From contig JAZBRS010000023.1 in assembly GCA_037176725.1 (NCBI GenBank), positions 24,919,001 through 24,983,000 on the forward strand: a stretch of 64,000 nucleotides of DNA, given 5' to 3'. Below the pieces are notes generated by a model, which saw only the letters and a program-made list of their open reading frames with translations, searched no databases and was not told the DNA's origin. Every line of letters begins with the position of its first letter. Position 1 is the first letter of the stretch. Position numbers and translations under genes: made by a program. Shown here in pieces: positions 23,262 to 34,513 of this stretch. Source of the stretch: Posidonia oceanica. Lineage: Eukaryota; Streptophyta; Magnoliopsida; Alismatales; Posidoniaceae.

Positions 23262-23283
23262 TCCGGCAACGGCGCCAAAAACT
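23262..23283 (-). other. Gypsy-type post-LTR/primer-binding region
   Basis: The minus strand reads TTTTTGGCGCCGTTGCCGG immediately after the LTR end CACATCA. This conserved sequence lies just inside the 5' LTR of many plant Gypsy elements and fixes both the LTR border and the orientation. Confidence 0.75.
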
Positions 23284-24550
23284 TGATGTGAATTTTAATT
23301 AACCGCAAGTACACGGTGTACCATGTAGTACGTATGCAAAATACGGGTCGATCCCACAGAGAATAGAGTTTAAAAACAAAGAGATTAATTATCAGTTATT
23401 GAAAAGAGTTTGAGAAAGATGATGATTAAGAACTAAAACTAGAAGATGTAATCAAATTAATTAAAACCTAGGGTTTCGAATCTATTTATGTAAAATATAA
23501 TATGCATGATTAAATCCACTCTCTATCTCTCTTCATGTTCTAAATAGTTTAACTCAATGGTTCTTATCCTAACAAGTATAATCTATATGCAATGCACCAT
23601 AGATTATCAAGTTCTAAGATAAAATCACACAAATCAAACTAAATCAAATGATATATGATAAATCTGAGATTATATAAACAACTCCTAAGTTATTCTTTCC
23701 TAAACATAGATTAAAAAGATATTATCAATTTTAATCTATCAAAGTTTATCAAATAATGAATGATCTATGTAATATATATCCAGTCTATATAATCATAGCA
23801 TTTAAGCATGGAAAGACAAAAAGGAATTTAATCACAATATATGCAAGTACATAAACTTCATCTAAACCCTAAATCTAGAAACTTAGCCAATCATGATAAT
23901 GAAAAAATCAAAGTAAAAGAAAGAGAAGGAGAAGAGCAAGACATAATTAATATAAAGGAAATGAACTTGTATTGATAAAATACCTTGATTACAGAAAATA
24001 AGTTTGAAGAACTCTACAACAATGGAGGAAGAAAGCTTAAGCCTAATGTAGAAAATTAAGAGATCCCTAGGGTTTACAAAATGGGTCTCTTTTATAGACT
24101 TACAAGGATTTGGCCGTCACATAAACAAATCCGGATACAAATGCGGAAACTGAATTTCAATTATAAGATATTTCCAAATTAACTCTGTGATTGCCAAAGA
24201 CGGAGTCAATCCTAACTTCTTTGGGCACTTGAGAGGCGCCAGTTGGGCAATTGGATGCCTCCCAGGTGCCAGTTGACCCTAGATTAGCTCTAATTTTGTT
24301 GATTCTAATATCTTGTCTTCCTCCTCGTGTTTACACACGTGGAAAAATTATATTCGATATCTTGCACGGATTTGCATCTCTTGTATCCTTGGATTTGCAT
24401 TTCTTTTTGTCTTTTATCATTTTTATTCCTTCTTTTCTCTTCAGGTCCAAAATTCCTGCACAAATTGCACAAAACACCTCGAGTAATATTATTTATGAAC
24501 AAAAGAGATAAATATGGATATAAAATATGTAAGAATAATGTGCTAATTAA
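23284..24550 (-). repeat. 5' LTR of the LARD-like element (same family as 50424-51723)
   Basis: It matches the reverse complement of the solo LTR at 50424-51723 along almost its whole length, for example TAATTAACCGCAAGTACACG at the low end and AATAATATTACTCGAG-type sequence near the high end. The plus-strand start is TGATGTGAATTTTAATTAAC. The high end is degraded (TGCTAATTA where the other copy has TGCTCATCA). Confidence 0.8.
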
Positions 24551-24593
24551 AGGATGATTTGAATTGTTTTCCAAATTGACATGCATCACATAG

Positions 24594-25360
24594 TGTAGTA
24601 ATCCTGAAAATCGGCGCGTCCATGCACAATGCCAAAGTTCGTGTGCACGGACCGAAAATAGGCCACTATGAGCGGGTGAATCCGAGGAAGGAAACTCGAC
24701 TCAAAAACATCGAAAAAAGAAGAAAAAACAAAGATAAAGCAAATTCGGAGTCGCCATCTAGTCTATTAAATCGAGAGACAAGGAAAATCAGGGAAATGTA
24801 CGAAAAACATGCAAATGGATGCAATGCTATGCAATGATATGAGTCGTGTCTAGGATGAGGGCATAATGGTCATTGCGTGCCAAGAGAAAGGATAAGGACT
24901 CTTGTTACGTACGGGGAAGGTGTTAGGCAACCCCGATACGTCCGAAATCGGTCTTTCTAGGCTTCTCGCTCGCATATGCAGGAATGACAACAATTGTTTG
25001 CCTGTACTGTATGCCCGAGGGGCGAGGGATGCTATGAATACCTAATGAATGCTTAATTACATGCTTTACCTGCTTAATTACATGCTTAAGATACCATGAT
25101 GCATGATGGAAATTAAACGTGCAGCCTATGTGCTCAGCAACGCTGTCAGTATTCTGAATCGGGCGTGTCCTGGTTCAAAATAACTCCCGATAGTAAGCAT
25201 CACTGTCCTAATACAACGCAGGCGAGAAATAAAACATCGGAAGAAACCATGCAATGCAAAGCGACATGCAACATGGATTTGTAAATAATGCGGGCTTTGT
25301 AAAACGTGCTAGAAGACTAAATCAAAGCGAAAATGCTGTAAAGTGACGATAAACAAGTTT
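24594..25360 (-). mobile_element. Fragment of a long Gypsy LTR (same family as 49493-53491)
   Basis: The reverse complement matches about 52830-53440, including the words AACACCTTC near the AATGACCATTATGCCCT segment, GAACCGAGGCACGCCCGATTC-like text and AATAGACTAG. No LTR start is present and it abuts the truncated Sirevirus LTR at 25361. It is therefore a fragment trapped by deletion or recombination. Confidence 0.72.
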
Positions 25361-25923
25361 TCTGAAACGACTAGTTAAACGAAGCGTCGAAATTCGCCGG
25401 AACGCCATTTGAATCTGCAATTTTTCCAACTCACGACCAAAACGGAACGCTGTTCTGGACCGAAGTGCTGTTCAATGTTACTCTTCAACGGGGTGCTGCT
25501 TTGGCACGTTTCTTCTTAGCTTTCGTCCAACTCCTTGCAGTCCATTATCAAAACGGAACGCCGTTCTAAAACGGAGTGTCGTTTATGGACTTTGAAGCAC
25601 ATTCTGTTTAGATAATTTGTATACCTAATTTCTATACAATTGATCTATCTTATAAGATCATTTTACACTTTTACAATCTTTTACAAGCAATCGTAAATAA
25701 ATTTACAACATTTATAACTAAATTGCATACACCCTGTTTTTCTATCCTTCAGCATATATTTCAATTTTTTTGGATGTTCTAAATATGATTGTAATCATTT
25801 TGTTCTTCCTTTGCATCTTATATTGAATCATGCTATATTATTCTAAAATAATCATGTTAAGCATATAAAATAATATCATATTTATCATCAAAATAACATA
25901 TACATTTGGAGTATTTCCCAACA
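25361..25923 (-). repeat. Sirevirus 5' LTR, truncated (about 563 bp)
   Basis: It matches 15826-16399 of the full LTR and ends CCCAACA next to the TATAA duplication. The inner half (equivalent to 15251-15825) is missing. Several C-to-T type differences separate the copies, so the insertion is not recent. Confidence 0.85.
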
Positions 25924-27331
25924 TATAATTCTAATGTTCTAAATCTGCTAATGAGTTAAATGTAATTGTAAATTCAGTGTCCTAGGTTGCCAATTTGGTT
26001 TGCTCAAAGATATGGGAAAAATTTGATAATGGAGAAGAAGTTGTTTTAGAGGACTGCAATTTTGCAACATCTTGTTCAAGCCTTTGTTCTCTATTTGAAG
26101 GACATGTGATAGGTATACCATGTGTGTCTTCTCCAAAAGCATATACAGAGAATCATAAAAATATGCTTTTGCTTTAGCATAATCAGTCTTATTGTTGTGA
26201 CGATGTTTTTAGGAGTGAGCAAACTACATCCTACAGGAGAAGACCATCAGTAGTTTGAAGAAGTTTGGTGAATAAAGTTGCTTGTTCATATCTTTCTAAA
26301 AGCTTTATATTAAATTGTTTTGTCATGCTAATGCTTCATTATTTATACTATATATAAAAGAAGTCAATATTGGAGGATGGGAGACAATGATTTGTGGGTA
26401 ACATTGATACATTGTTTTTTCTTATTTCTGTTTTTGTTTATATTTGTGTTTATTCTTTAGAATTGTTGTTATCTGATATTTAAGTTGAGAGACATGAATA
26501 TACTGACATTTTCGTGCACAAATGTTTTTTAATCTTGTTATGACTTGTTTTAAATTTAATTTTTTTAATCTAATTGAAATACTAATATGAAGATCAGTGA
26601 AGAAAACAAAATAATACAAATATGTTTAATGACGAGTGCTAATGAATAATAATATATTTTAGATTTTGTATAGAAATTAAAAATATGACTTATCAACATG
26701 AACTATTGACATAACAGCACAACAAATAGAGACAACAAACCTACAAATATAAATTTGTTTAGTGAATGTAAATAGACATGTAAGTTTAGTAATTCGTTCA
26801 AAAATTAAAGTCATTTTAAAATACGATTTTACACAATTTTTCAAGTATAATCAGTGAGGACAAATTAATAGTGTAATGAATATGATATAAAAGAGAAAGT
26901 AACATTTTCTAAAAATTGTATATAAACATTTTTGCATGTCTTAAGGTCACTACTTCTAACGTAGATGATGTCTTGCAGCATGGCTTAGAGGTGCCCAGTG
27001 ATTACTTCATTAAAATCCACTTTCCTTGTGGCGGCTGTACAAGCACACAATGGTTTGTTTTCTCGAGAGAACTCTGCTTGTTTTGAGTCTTTTCTTTATA
27101 CATCAATGATATTTTTTTTGTGGAAGAGAATGCCTTCCTTTGGAGCTCTTAAACTTTTTTGAGGTATTGCTATACTCTAGATTTCCATCTGCCTTAGTTC
27201 TTCAAGGTGCGGGATTTTCTCCAGCGCCACAGTCCATTAGAATTGCAAAATCTGTTCAAGTGCTACAGTCTTTTATGAGAATTAATGAAGGTGAAATTTA
27301 TTTCAGCTGTAGTAAGGTTACTTCACTTTAA

Positions 27332-29756
27332 ATGGTTCCTTTTGTAATTAACAAAAATACATGCCCAAGTAAATGGTGATTAATTCAAGGTTCTCCTTTC
27401 CTTCAATTGCAGCATGGGATTTTTTTTGCACAAGGAAAATTAAAAATTAAGGTACTTGGATTTGATAGCTGTAATTGTTGTTATTTTTGTTTCTTATTGT
27501 ATCTTTTCATGCTCCACTATGTTATAAATTTTCTCACCCCCTTACCATCTTGATATCCCATGAGACAAGCTTTTAACTTTTGCACCCAATCCATGATTTT
27601 TAATCCGTATATATTCTTCCAAATATCAGGTCAATATTTTTCTTAATAAGCTAGAAAATAATCCTTTGTGCTTCCTACTGGTTCAACTGGCCAGACTGCT
27701 AAAAATGGGTCTAACCGACTATATTGACCAGGTTGTCCTGCTGGTTCAGGGTTCAACTGGTCGGGCCATGTCTGATTTGAAAACATTCATAACAGTTATA
27801 ATACTATAACTATCATCACTTGAAATTGATTGGTATTTGAAGTATTACAATCAAGTTTCAAAATTTAGGAACACGTACTAATGCATGTAGACATGGAAGC
27901 ATGAGCACATGTTAACTGAGTAGTAGTTATTTAGGACGAATGCCTATCAATAGTGATCAGGTCACCATTATTCTCTAACATAGAGAGATGTGCTAATTTT
28001 CTTACTTCTTACTTTTATAGAAACAGTAGAAGGCATTGCCGTAGAAACTACACAACAAAGAAAATTTAAGGTTTGCTTTTATATTGTCAAATGCCTTTTG
28101 AAGTTCACATCTATCTACATTGGTTATAATTTATAAGAAATCAAAATTCATTGATTGACATCCATGGTTCATTGATTGAACATATTTAAATATGTTCAAT
28201 ATGGTTTACTTCAATAGTTTCTTGCTCCTTTAGTATTATTTACATGATCTTGTGACTCGCTCTGTTCTCACATGTGAAAAGAAATGGAAAAAGAGAAAGA
28301 AAAAAGGTCTAATCATTTTCATCTACTTGGTTTCTTTTCTTGCTTAGACAAAAGTGTGTTGCTTCTGTTATTTGTTTTCAGTAGGAGCAATTTCAAGAAG
28401 ATATTCCTATACAGTTCTCTATGGTTTGCAGTTAGCTTTTAGAAACTCTAAATGCTTGTCTTGGTCTAGCTGTGACTTGCCTTTATTTCATGCGTTAAGA
28501 GTAATGCAGCTGGCAATTTGTTCAGCATGACTTCACGTCTAATGAAAAATACATCTTCAACTACTTCTGTTTCCCCTCGATTATTTGATTTCTTTTTCTA
28601 AATGATGAGTGTCTAATTTTCTGTGATGCCTTGGGTGGGATTGAACTCATCTTGGGGTGGGGAAGGTATAGGACTCCCTTGTTAATTGATATCATGTTTA
28701 TGTTAGAAAGCATCAATTTATCTCTCAGAATCATGTTTGTTATTTGATATTATGTTCTTTAAAATGCCTAGGCATTACATTTGGTACGATTAATCATTCT
28801 TATGCGATTTTCAAAGATTTCTCATCATCAATATGTTCTCATGAATTGTATTGGAAAAATATATCCTGACATGTGGTGGTGACCAACATGGTTGCTGTTG
28901 GAAGTTTTCTATGTTATTAACATAGTGACTTGGTTAAATTTCTAGATGAGAATGTTTTATTCTCTTCGTTTTTGGTGATACATTTCTTTTTCTATTTGTC
29001 ATGTTTTCATTTCTCCAAAGAGCAATTGCTACCAAAATGGGCCCAGAAAAATTTGCTGACATCTTCATTTCTTTAACATTTGTCTGGAGATGTCACGGAG
29101 TTCACCATGGTGTCCCTTGCACTCTACTTGTTATTTCTTTTCCTTGATATTTATGTAATTTACAGATCTTGTTGGTATGCACAAGTAAAGCTGGATAGTG
29201 AACGGGCGATTCCAAATTTAAGGTACTAGATGGAGCTGGTTGATGGTGGGCCACTGTTATTTATTGATATTTCCTTTCAGGTGGTCGGTCATTTATCCAC
29301 TTATATCAATTCCTTGTTCATATAAACCATGCAAAATGTGTTTCAAATTTTGGTTTTTTTCTCCCATCTCTAGTCTGAATTTTTCTAGTGTTTTCTTCGT
29401 TGCAAGTTGCAAGTTCAAAACGTGGAGAGCTTTTTCTACCTTTTATTCAGAGATGGTCTAACTTGTTCTTATTTATTGTCCTTATAAATAAGTCTTGTAT
29501 TTTGAGTTCAATGCATAACTTATGTTTCTTTTCACAGAATATAATGTATCATGCTTACAATGAGATTTATATAATGTATCACATGATATAATGTATCATG
29601 CATAACTTATGTTTCTTAAGTATTACAATGAGATTTATATAACACACTAGATCAAAAAAATTTAAGGTCTGTTTACTGTACATCATGTATTATTTTGTTG
29701 ATATGAAATATGTATCTAATAGGAAATTTTATTTTATTTTATTTTTTTACAGCTTG
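27332..29756. other. CACTA body without recognisable genes
   Basis: AT-rich DNA following the last captured exon, probably further intron or downstream sequence of the captured gene. Scattered polypyrimidine-AG and GT sites are present but no protein-like exon was recognised. Around 29530-29640 an ATAATGTATCA word and AATGAGATTTATATAA are repeated locally. Confidence 0.5.
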
Positions 29757-30058
29757 TCAGGACTTTAGCGAGGACGTTTTCCTCACGAAGTCCTCGCAAT
29801 TTTTATTTTTTTTTAAAATTTCTGTGAGGACATGACATTTACATTGCGAGGAGATTGCGACTAATAGTGAGGACTTTGCGATGATTTTTTTCTCTCGCTA
29901 AGTTCTCACAAAATTTCTTGCGAGGACTTCGCTAGGAAATTTATTCACAAAAGTCCTCGCAATGTCCTCGTTAATGCCATTAGTGAGGATTTAGTAAGGA
30001 AATTGTAAGGACTTAGTGAGGACATCTGTCTTCACGATTTCCTATTTTTCTAGCAATG
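29757..30058. repeat. Right subterminal repeats and terminal repeat of the CACTA
   Basis: Repeated GCGAGGAC, GTCCTCGC and decayed versions in both orientations over about 290 bp, then CCTATTTTTCTAGCAATG. The layout is the same as at 1965-2292. Confidence 0.85.
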
Positions 30059-30520
30059 GAACTTTTGAGTTGAAGTAGTTGCAACAACATGTTAGTAAAT
30101 TGCTCCCCTTTGTCATCCCATGAGTGCAAGACATCAGAAGATGTATGGTCTAGCCACCTGTCGATTATTCGAACTTGAAAGTTTTTGGTTGTTTTACATA
30201 TACACATATAGATGATCGTAAACTAAAACTTAGATCTAAAAAGTACATTTTTGTTGATTATGCCGCTAATGTGAAAGATTATAGGTTGTGGTGTTTAAAT
30301 CCTAAATCATCCAAGATTTTGATTTAAAAAGATATTATTTTTCATGAGTCTGCTATGTTGTTTTCAAGTGGAGATACCATTGCTCCTTCTGATGCAAGCA
30401 CACGTAGTACTGTTACCAAACAAGTGGAGGTAGAGATAGAGATAAAAGTTTTACCACGTAAAAGTACGGTGCCTAATCTTATAAAAGAAGATTGATATGG
30501 AACGTTGGATTTTAATTTAA
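30059..30520 (+). pseudogene. Copia integrase, continuation after the CACTA
   Basis: From 30059 Copia integrase resumes. The sequence just after the junction corresponds to the segment after the second catalytic region, though stops have replaced conserved codons. Further on it reads DYSNLKVFGC, KKYIFVDYAANVKDYRLWC and a decayed FHESAMLFSS segment, with stops between. These are the C-terminal integrase motifs and the linker to reverse transcriptase. Coding similarity ends near 30500 and no reverse transcriptase follows, so the Copia is truncated here. Confidence 0.85.
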
Positions 30521-31059
30521 TATACTTAAAACAACCTATTTTGAAGTAACATCACTAGTGATTTTCTTTTTGGAGGGAAAATTTTTTCAATTTTATTTAA
30601 TTGCATTTAAGTGTGGTAGTTATTGCGTGTGGTCTCTACTTGTCAATTTCCAAATAAAATTATTGCTTGCATTTGTTATTAAGGCATTTTTAATAGGGAA
30701 GGTTTAGTTTCTTACCAAAAGAAATATAAATTTTATTTTCAAATTGCATTATGTTTTTGAATTTTTATTTTTTTGTATTATTTTTATTTAAATGTTTTAG
30801 ATGAATATGGCAATTTTAATTTTTTATATTATTTTTTTAGTATTAATTTTGTAATGTTTTATTTTAGTTTCATATTTTTTTGTTTAGTGTTACTAAATGT
30901 AAATTTAGTTTCATAATGTTTTAGTTCTAGTTTTTTATTTGATTACATTTAATTATGGTAATCATGGGTTTGGATTTTTTCCTTTTAGTAACACTAATTG
31001 CAAATAAGTACTTTGTTGGTCGACAATTTAGTAGTATTAAAACAATATTGAAATTTTAG
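30521..31059. other. AT-rich spacer, no gene
   Basis: Strongly AT-rich with long TTTTATTT runs. Nothing coding and no transposon end was recognised. Confidence 0.5.
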
Positions 31060-31345
31060 TTTAGTATTACTGAATTGAATAAAAAATAGTTTCGTAACTA
31101 CAATTACTTTTAGTTAAAAAAATTTCATTAGCCAATAATTTAGTATTACTAAAACAATAATGAAACTTCAGTTTAGTATTACTGAATTGAATAAAAAATA
31201 GTTTCGTAACTACAATTACATTTAGTTAAAAAAAATTAATTGGTCAATAATTTAATATTATTAAAACAATAATGAAATTTCAGTTTAGTATTACTAAATT
31301 GAATAAAAATTAGTTTCGTAACTACAATTATATTTGGTTGAAAAA
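31060..31345. repeat. About 112-bp tandem repeat
   Basis: GTTTCGTAACTACAATTA recurs at 31089, 31200 and 31313. Between the copies lie TTTAGTATTACTAAAACAAT and GAATTGAATAAAAA. Two full units and a partial one are present with few differences. Confidence 0.85.
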
Positions 31346-34080
31346 AATTCTTTTTTTTCTTCCAATGGTTTTGATCCACTCCTTCTCCTTCTTTGAGTCG
31401 ACGGTCAGAACTCCACTCCTTGCGATGGTGTTGATCCACTCTTTCGCCTTGCTTCCTCAGCTATCTGCTTCGCTCCAGGCTCGTCCAAAACTCCACATCG
31501 TCATCAGCGACCTGATCTGTGGAGAAAGAGGAGGAGGAGATCGTGCCCACAATCTCGTGCTAGAGGCTCATTGCCATCACCAATTCAACATAGATTAGAA
31601 TCATCAGTGGTTCCAACGACTGCAACTCCTAATCATTGAAAAAATCAAACACAGAAACAAAAATGCCGTAGGGTGGGAGGGATATAGAGAGAGAGAGGGA
31701 GAGAGAGAGAGAGAGAGGAGGGGGGCAGTGATCCATGCGTCGCTCTGCTTCGGGCTCATCCACACCGTCAGCGACGTGCATTGGGGGGCGATGGGTCGAC
31801 TCTTGATGGACGACTACTGGGTGCAAGGGGTGGATGGATGGTCGTGGGGGGTGGGGTGGCGGTTGTAGGGTTTGAGAGCGGGGAGAGGGGTTTTAAATGA
31901 TTTTTAATTTTTGAATTTCAAAAAAAAAAAATAGAAACTAGATTTTCTTGAGCGCAAAAGCAGTTTTGAGTTTTGAGAAAGAATGTAATAAATAATTACT
32001 CTCTCTCTCTATGTATATATATAAGAATACTCTACCTCTTCTAGATTTGTAATATATTGGTGAAACGCATAGTTTTCTCATCAAACAATAGTCTATGTTA
32101 CATCTTTTTTCTTTAAAAGACTCGTTGCTTCATTTTTGGAATTGTCGTTGCATTGCATGATATTTTCAATACTAATACTGGTTTTCGTATAATTGCGTGA
32201 GAAAACAAATTTCGTTGACATTTTTAGCTATAATAGGTAGTAGATTATCTAATTCTGGCCCTAAATCTAATAAATCCTAGCGTTCTAAACCATGCAACGT
32301 TGGATCTATTTCTACTTTATTGCTGAAAATGAAGTATATTATGCACAAAATACCACCTAAACATCCTAAGAATCAATTCTCAGCAAGCCAAGTTTCAGGC
32401 AACTTCAACTTCTGCAAGAATCCCCAAATGCAATCCCAAATGTAGCTTTAATTTCTTGCAAGTGTAACCCCATATAAATGAACAAATGCATAAGAAACAA
32501 AGAAACCAAGCTCTAACTTTCACAACCTTTTTTATTCTTGGCAAAAAGAATTTCACTCAGAAGGTTCTCTAACACAGCCAAAGCATTGTGTAAAGTCGTC
32601 CCCCATATAGATGCACTCAAATGCATCAACTCCTTCAATCATGGCCATCTTTTTTATTAACTTGCAACCCTTTGCTTAGACTTCAATCTCCAACCTTGTA
32701 ATTAGCTGCAAATTGCTTCTGTTATCATCATGCATCCCAAATGTATCTAATTTAAAGCACCATTTTTACCATTAAAAATAAACTTAAATTTTGTATATTA
32801 GAAGAAAAAAAATGCAGATCATGGAGAGCTATAGTGAATGCATATGTATTGTTTTTGATAAAATCATCTATCTTCAAATATGGTGTTGATTCGATCTCCC
32901 AAAAGAAAAAGAAACCACTTCACAACTAGGAATATTATTTAGCCTAGGTCTACTAGATATTCCAAATCATGACACTATGACAGTCTACCAGCAATTATTC
33001 CTCGGCACTCGAGAACTCCAAATAATTTATGGTAGTTCTACTTGATTGCCCATGATTGAAAACAAAATCGAAAAACATGGTGAGATCCAAGGTTGGATCA
33101 GGTATTTCCGTTTGGGCCACATACTCTAGATATTTTACCTCGGATCTTGGAATTTTGTCAGCACCATAATTTATGTGTTTGATGTTGAGAAAATGACAAT
33201 ACAATTGCATTATTTTGCCTCATGTTTCGTTGGTAGCTTTGACTTTTCCTACTTTGGAAGAATTGCTCAATTACGCTTATCATATAGTCGATTATTTTCC
33301 TTCGTATGTCTCTCTATTCATGGAACTCATAATTAACCATTTTTAAAATTTATTCCACTAATGCAATCCTTTTTTTTTTTTTTAAATCCAAGAAAGAAAA
33401 ACATGAGAAAGCCTGACATTTCGCTCTTTCATCAGTGATTGATAGTGGCAGCTAGCTATAAGGAAAGAAAGGAACAGCAAAGTCAGAGATATCAATAAAA
33501 AAGGAATTTACAGGATAACAATCTATTATTATAGATGAAATTTTATACAAAGTACGGCATCTACCACACGGTTCAGTACAATGCATTCGAAGAATTTCAG
33601 ATTTTTACTTGCATAAATTCATGTAAACTTACATTATTCAAACATGAGATCGAATCTAGCAATTTGTGAGTAAGTGATTATGCACTGGTTGTGTAGTGGT
33701 TTCATACATTCCATGTTTGAGCATCGACATCCTCTTCGTTACAAGCTGGTGAATTTTTTAAGAAATTATGAGGGAAAGACAAGAATTGAACCTTTTGCCA
33801 ACTCACTGTACACAACATATATGATGCAAAGGAAGATCACGATCGTAGTTTACGTCTTAAACGTGGTTGGTCTGGACGGGTAAATGATCTCGTGACCTCC
33901 TTAGATTCAATGATTTCAGTAGGGTTTTTTTTTTAAACCACTTGGTAGATGTATTCTGGATCTAGAGAGAGCCCAAAATAAGTCTAGGCTTCAGCTGATG
34001 ATTCATCCGTATTCCTTCCTCAATTTTCATTCACATTGATTCTTCACAAGCAAGCTATTGCACCACTATATGAGATCATA
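31346..34080. other. Intergenic region; one GA microsatellite
   Basis: A GC-richer patch at 31370-31870 has short open frames on both strands but no recognisable protein. It holds a (GA)n run at 31685-31718. The remainder is AT-rich. Short open frames at 32995-33210 (minus) and 33674-33883 (plus) have no recognisable motif and were not called as genes. Confidence 0.5.
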
Positions 34081-34109
34081 ATGAGCATGCATGCGGAGTC
34101 TCCTCCTTT

Positions 34110-34126
34110 GTTGACCTTATTTAAAA
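34110..34126 (+). promoter_or_regulatory. W-box next to a probable TATA box
   Basis: TTGACC (34110-34115) is followed by TTATTTAAAA (34117-34126), about 390 bp before the chosen start codon. TTGACC is the core WRKY-binding W-box. A GCATGCATGC palindrome lies at 34085-34094. The distance implies a leader of about 360 nt, which is CT-rich. Function is inferred from motif and position only. Confidence 0.4.
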
Positions 34127-34513
34127 CACCTCCACCTTCTCTTCCTTAAGACCACTACTCATTCCGTCATTCATCTCCATCTTCTCTTATTTATTTCTTT
34201 TTAATTTTGGAAGTCATCTCTCCTTTTATTTATTTCAGAACTAGAAAAGCTGCTGAAAGAAATCTACAAAAGCCCTGAACCCTTTCTCCTTCTACCCGTG
34301 ACATCTCTCCACATATCTCCCATTAAAAAACATCAGATACACGAGAGAAAAGGCGAGAGCCAGAAGCCAAGAGCTGGTAGGAACGGTGGTGGCGAAAGCA
34401 AAACTATAAAATATGGTTGGAAAGTGTCGAGGAGAGCTGTCAAAAGCACTTCTCCTCCTTTAAACCATCGCTCTTCAACCGGCAGACCGGAGGCCTCCAT
34501 ACAACCGAGATCC

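Larger units (their letters stand above)
20180..24550 (-). mobile_element. Non-autonomous Gypsy-type (LARD-like) element, 5' part, inside the Sirevirus
   Basis: On the minus strand a 5' LTR (24550-23284) is followed by TTTTTGGCGCCGTTGCCGG, the well-known post-LTR sequence of many plant Gypsy elements. A gag-like region (22086-21223) and a long AT-rich non-coding stretch (about 21100-20180) follow, with no polymerase. Such an arrangement is that of a large retrotransposon derivative dependent on other elements. No second LTR or target duplication was found, and the low end at about 20180 is only the point where Copia sequence resumes. Confidence 0.65.
15251..25923 (-). mobile_element. Sirevirus-like Copia retrotransposon nested in the CACTA
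   Basis: The plus-strand ends are TGTTGGATCAAATGAC (15251) and ATTTCCCAACA (25923), flanked by the duplication TATAA at 15246-15250 and 25924-25928. The 3' LTR, polypurine tract, envelope-like ORF and reverse transcriptase/RNase H run in order on the minus strand. The 5' LTR on the right is only about 560 bp against 1149 bp on the left. Gag, protease and integrase are missing, replaced by Gypsy-type sequence at about 20180-25360. Copia order with an extra envelope-like ORF downstream of pol is the mark of the Sirevirus lineage. Confidence 0.85.
13270..27331 (+). pseudogene. Captured host gene fragment (possible plant homologue of C18orf63/DUF4708), multi-exon
   Basis: Four protein-like segments lie in order on the plus strand. 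(a) After a CT- and GC-rich leader (13290-13740), 13824-14009 contains AAKAVECGLKSLLLNEGW and FVYSTFSNGKERRHLLALN, ending at a GT donor. (b) 25990-26140 contains WEKFDNGEEVVLEDCNFATS and EGHVIGIPCVSSPKAYTE. (c) 26976-27055 contains LEVPSDYFIKIHF. (d) 27180-27295 contains LQGAGFSPAPQSIRIAKSVQ and VLQSFMR. From memory these resemble consecutive exons of a conserved single-copy plant protein related to animal C18orf63, of unknown biochemical role. I am moderately sure of that name. The gaps would be introns, so the source was genomic DNA and not cDNA. No full open frame can be built, and a 10.7 kb retrotransposon interrupts the long intron. Confidence 0.5.
13166..30058. mobile_element. CACTA transposon inserted in Copia integrase, carrying host gene fragments
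   Basis: The left end TACTACTAGAATTTC (13166) and the right end CCTATTTTTCTAGCAATG (ending 30058) are degraded copies of the CACTACTAGAAA-type terminal repeat. The 3-bp duplication GAA lies at 13163-13165 and 30059-30061, the expected size for CACTA. Joining the flanks restores Copia integrase coding frame across the site. GAGGAC-type subterminal repeats are weak on the left (13185-13260) and strong on the right (29757-30050). No transposase is present, so the element was non-autonomous. Without the Sirevirus insertion at 15251-25923 it is about 6.2 kb. Its body holds pieces of a host gene. Confidence 0.88.

Noticed and set aside
32995..33210. 71-codon minus frame with some protein-like character
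   Set aside because: No domain, no neighbouring exons, and length well within chance for this base composition.
34298..34513. Upstream extension of the syringolide-induced-like frame by 72 codons
   Set aside because: The extension begins at GTG and holds no ATG. Family proteins normally begin at the MKGKAG position used here.
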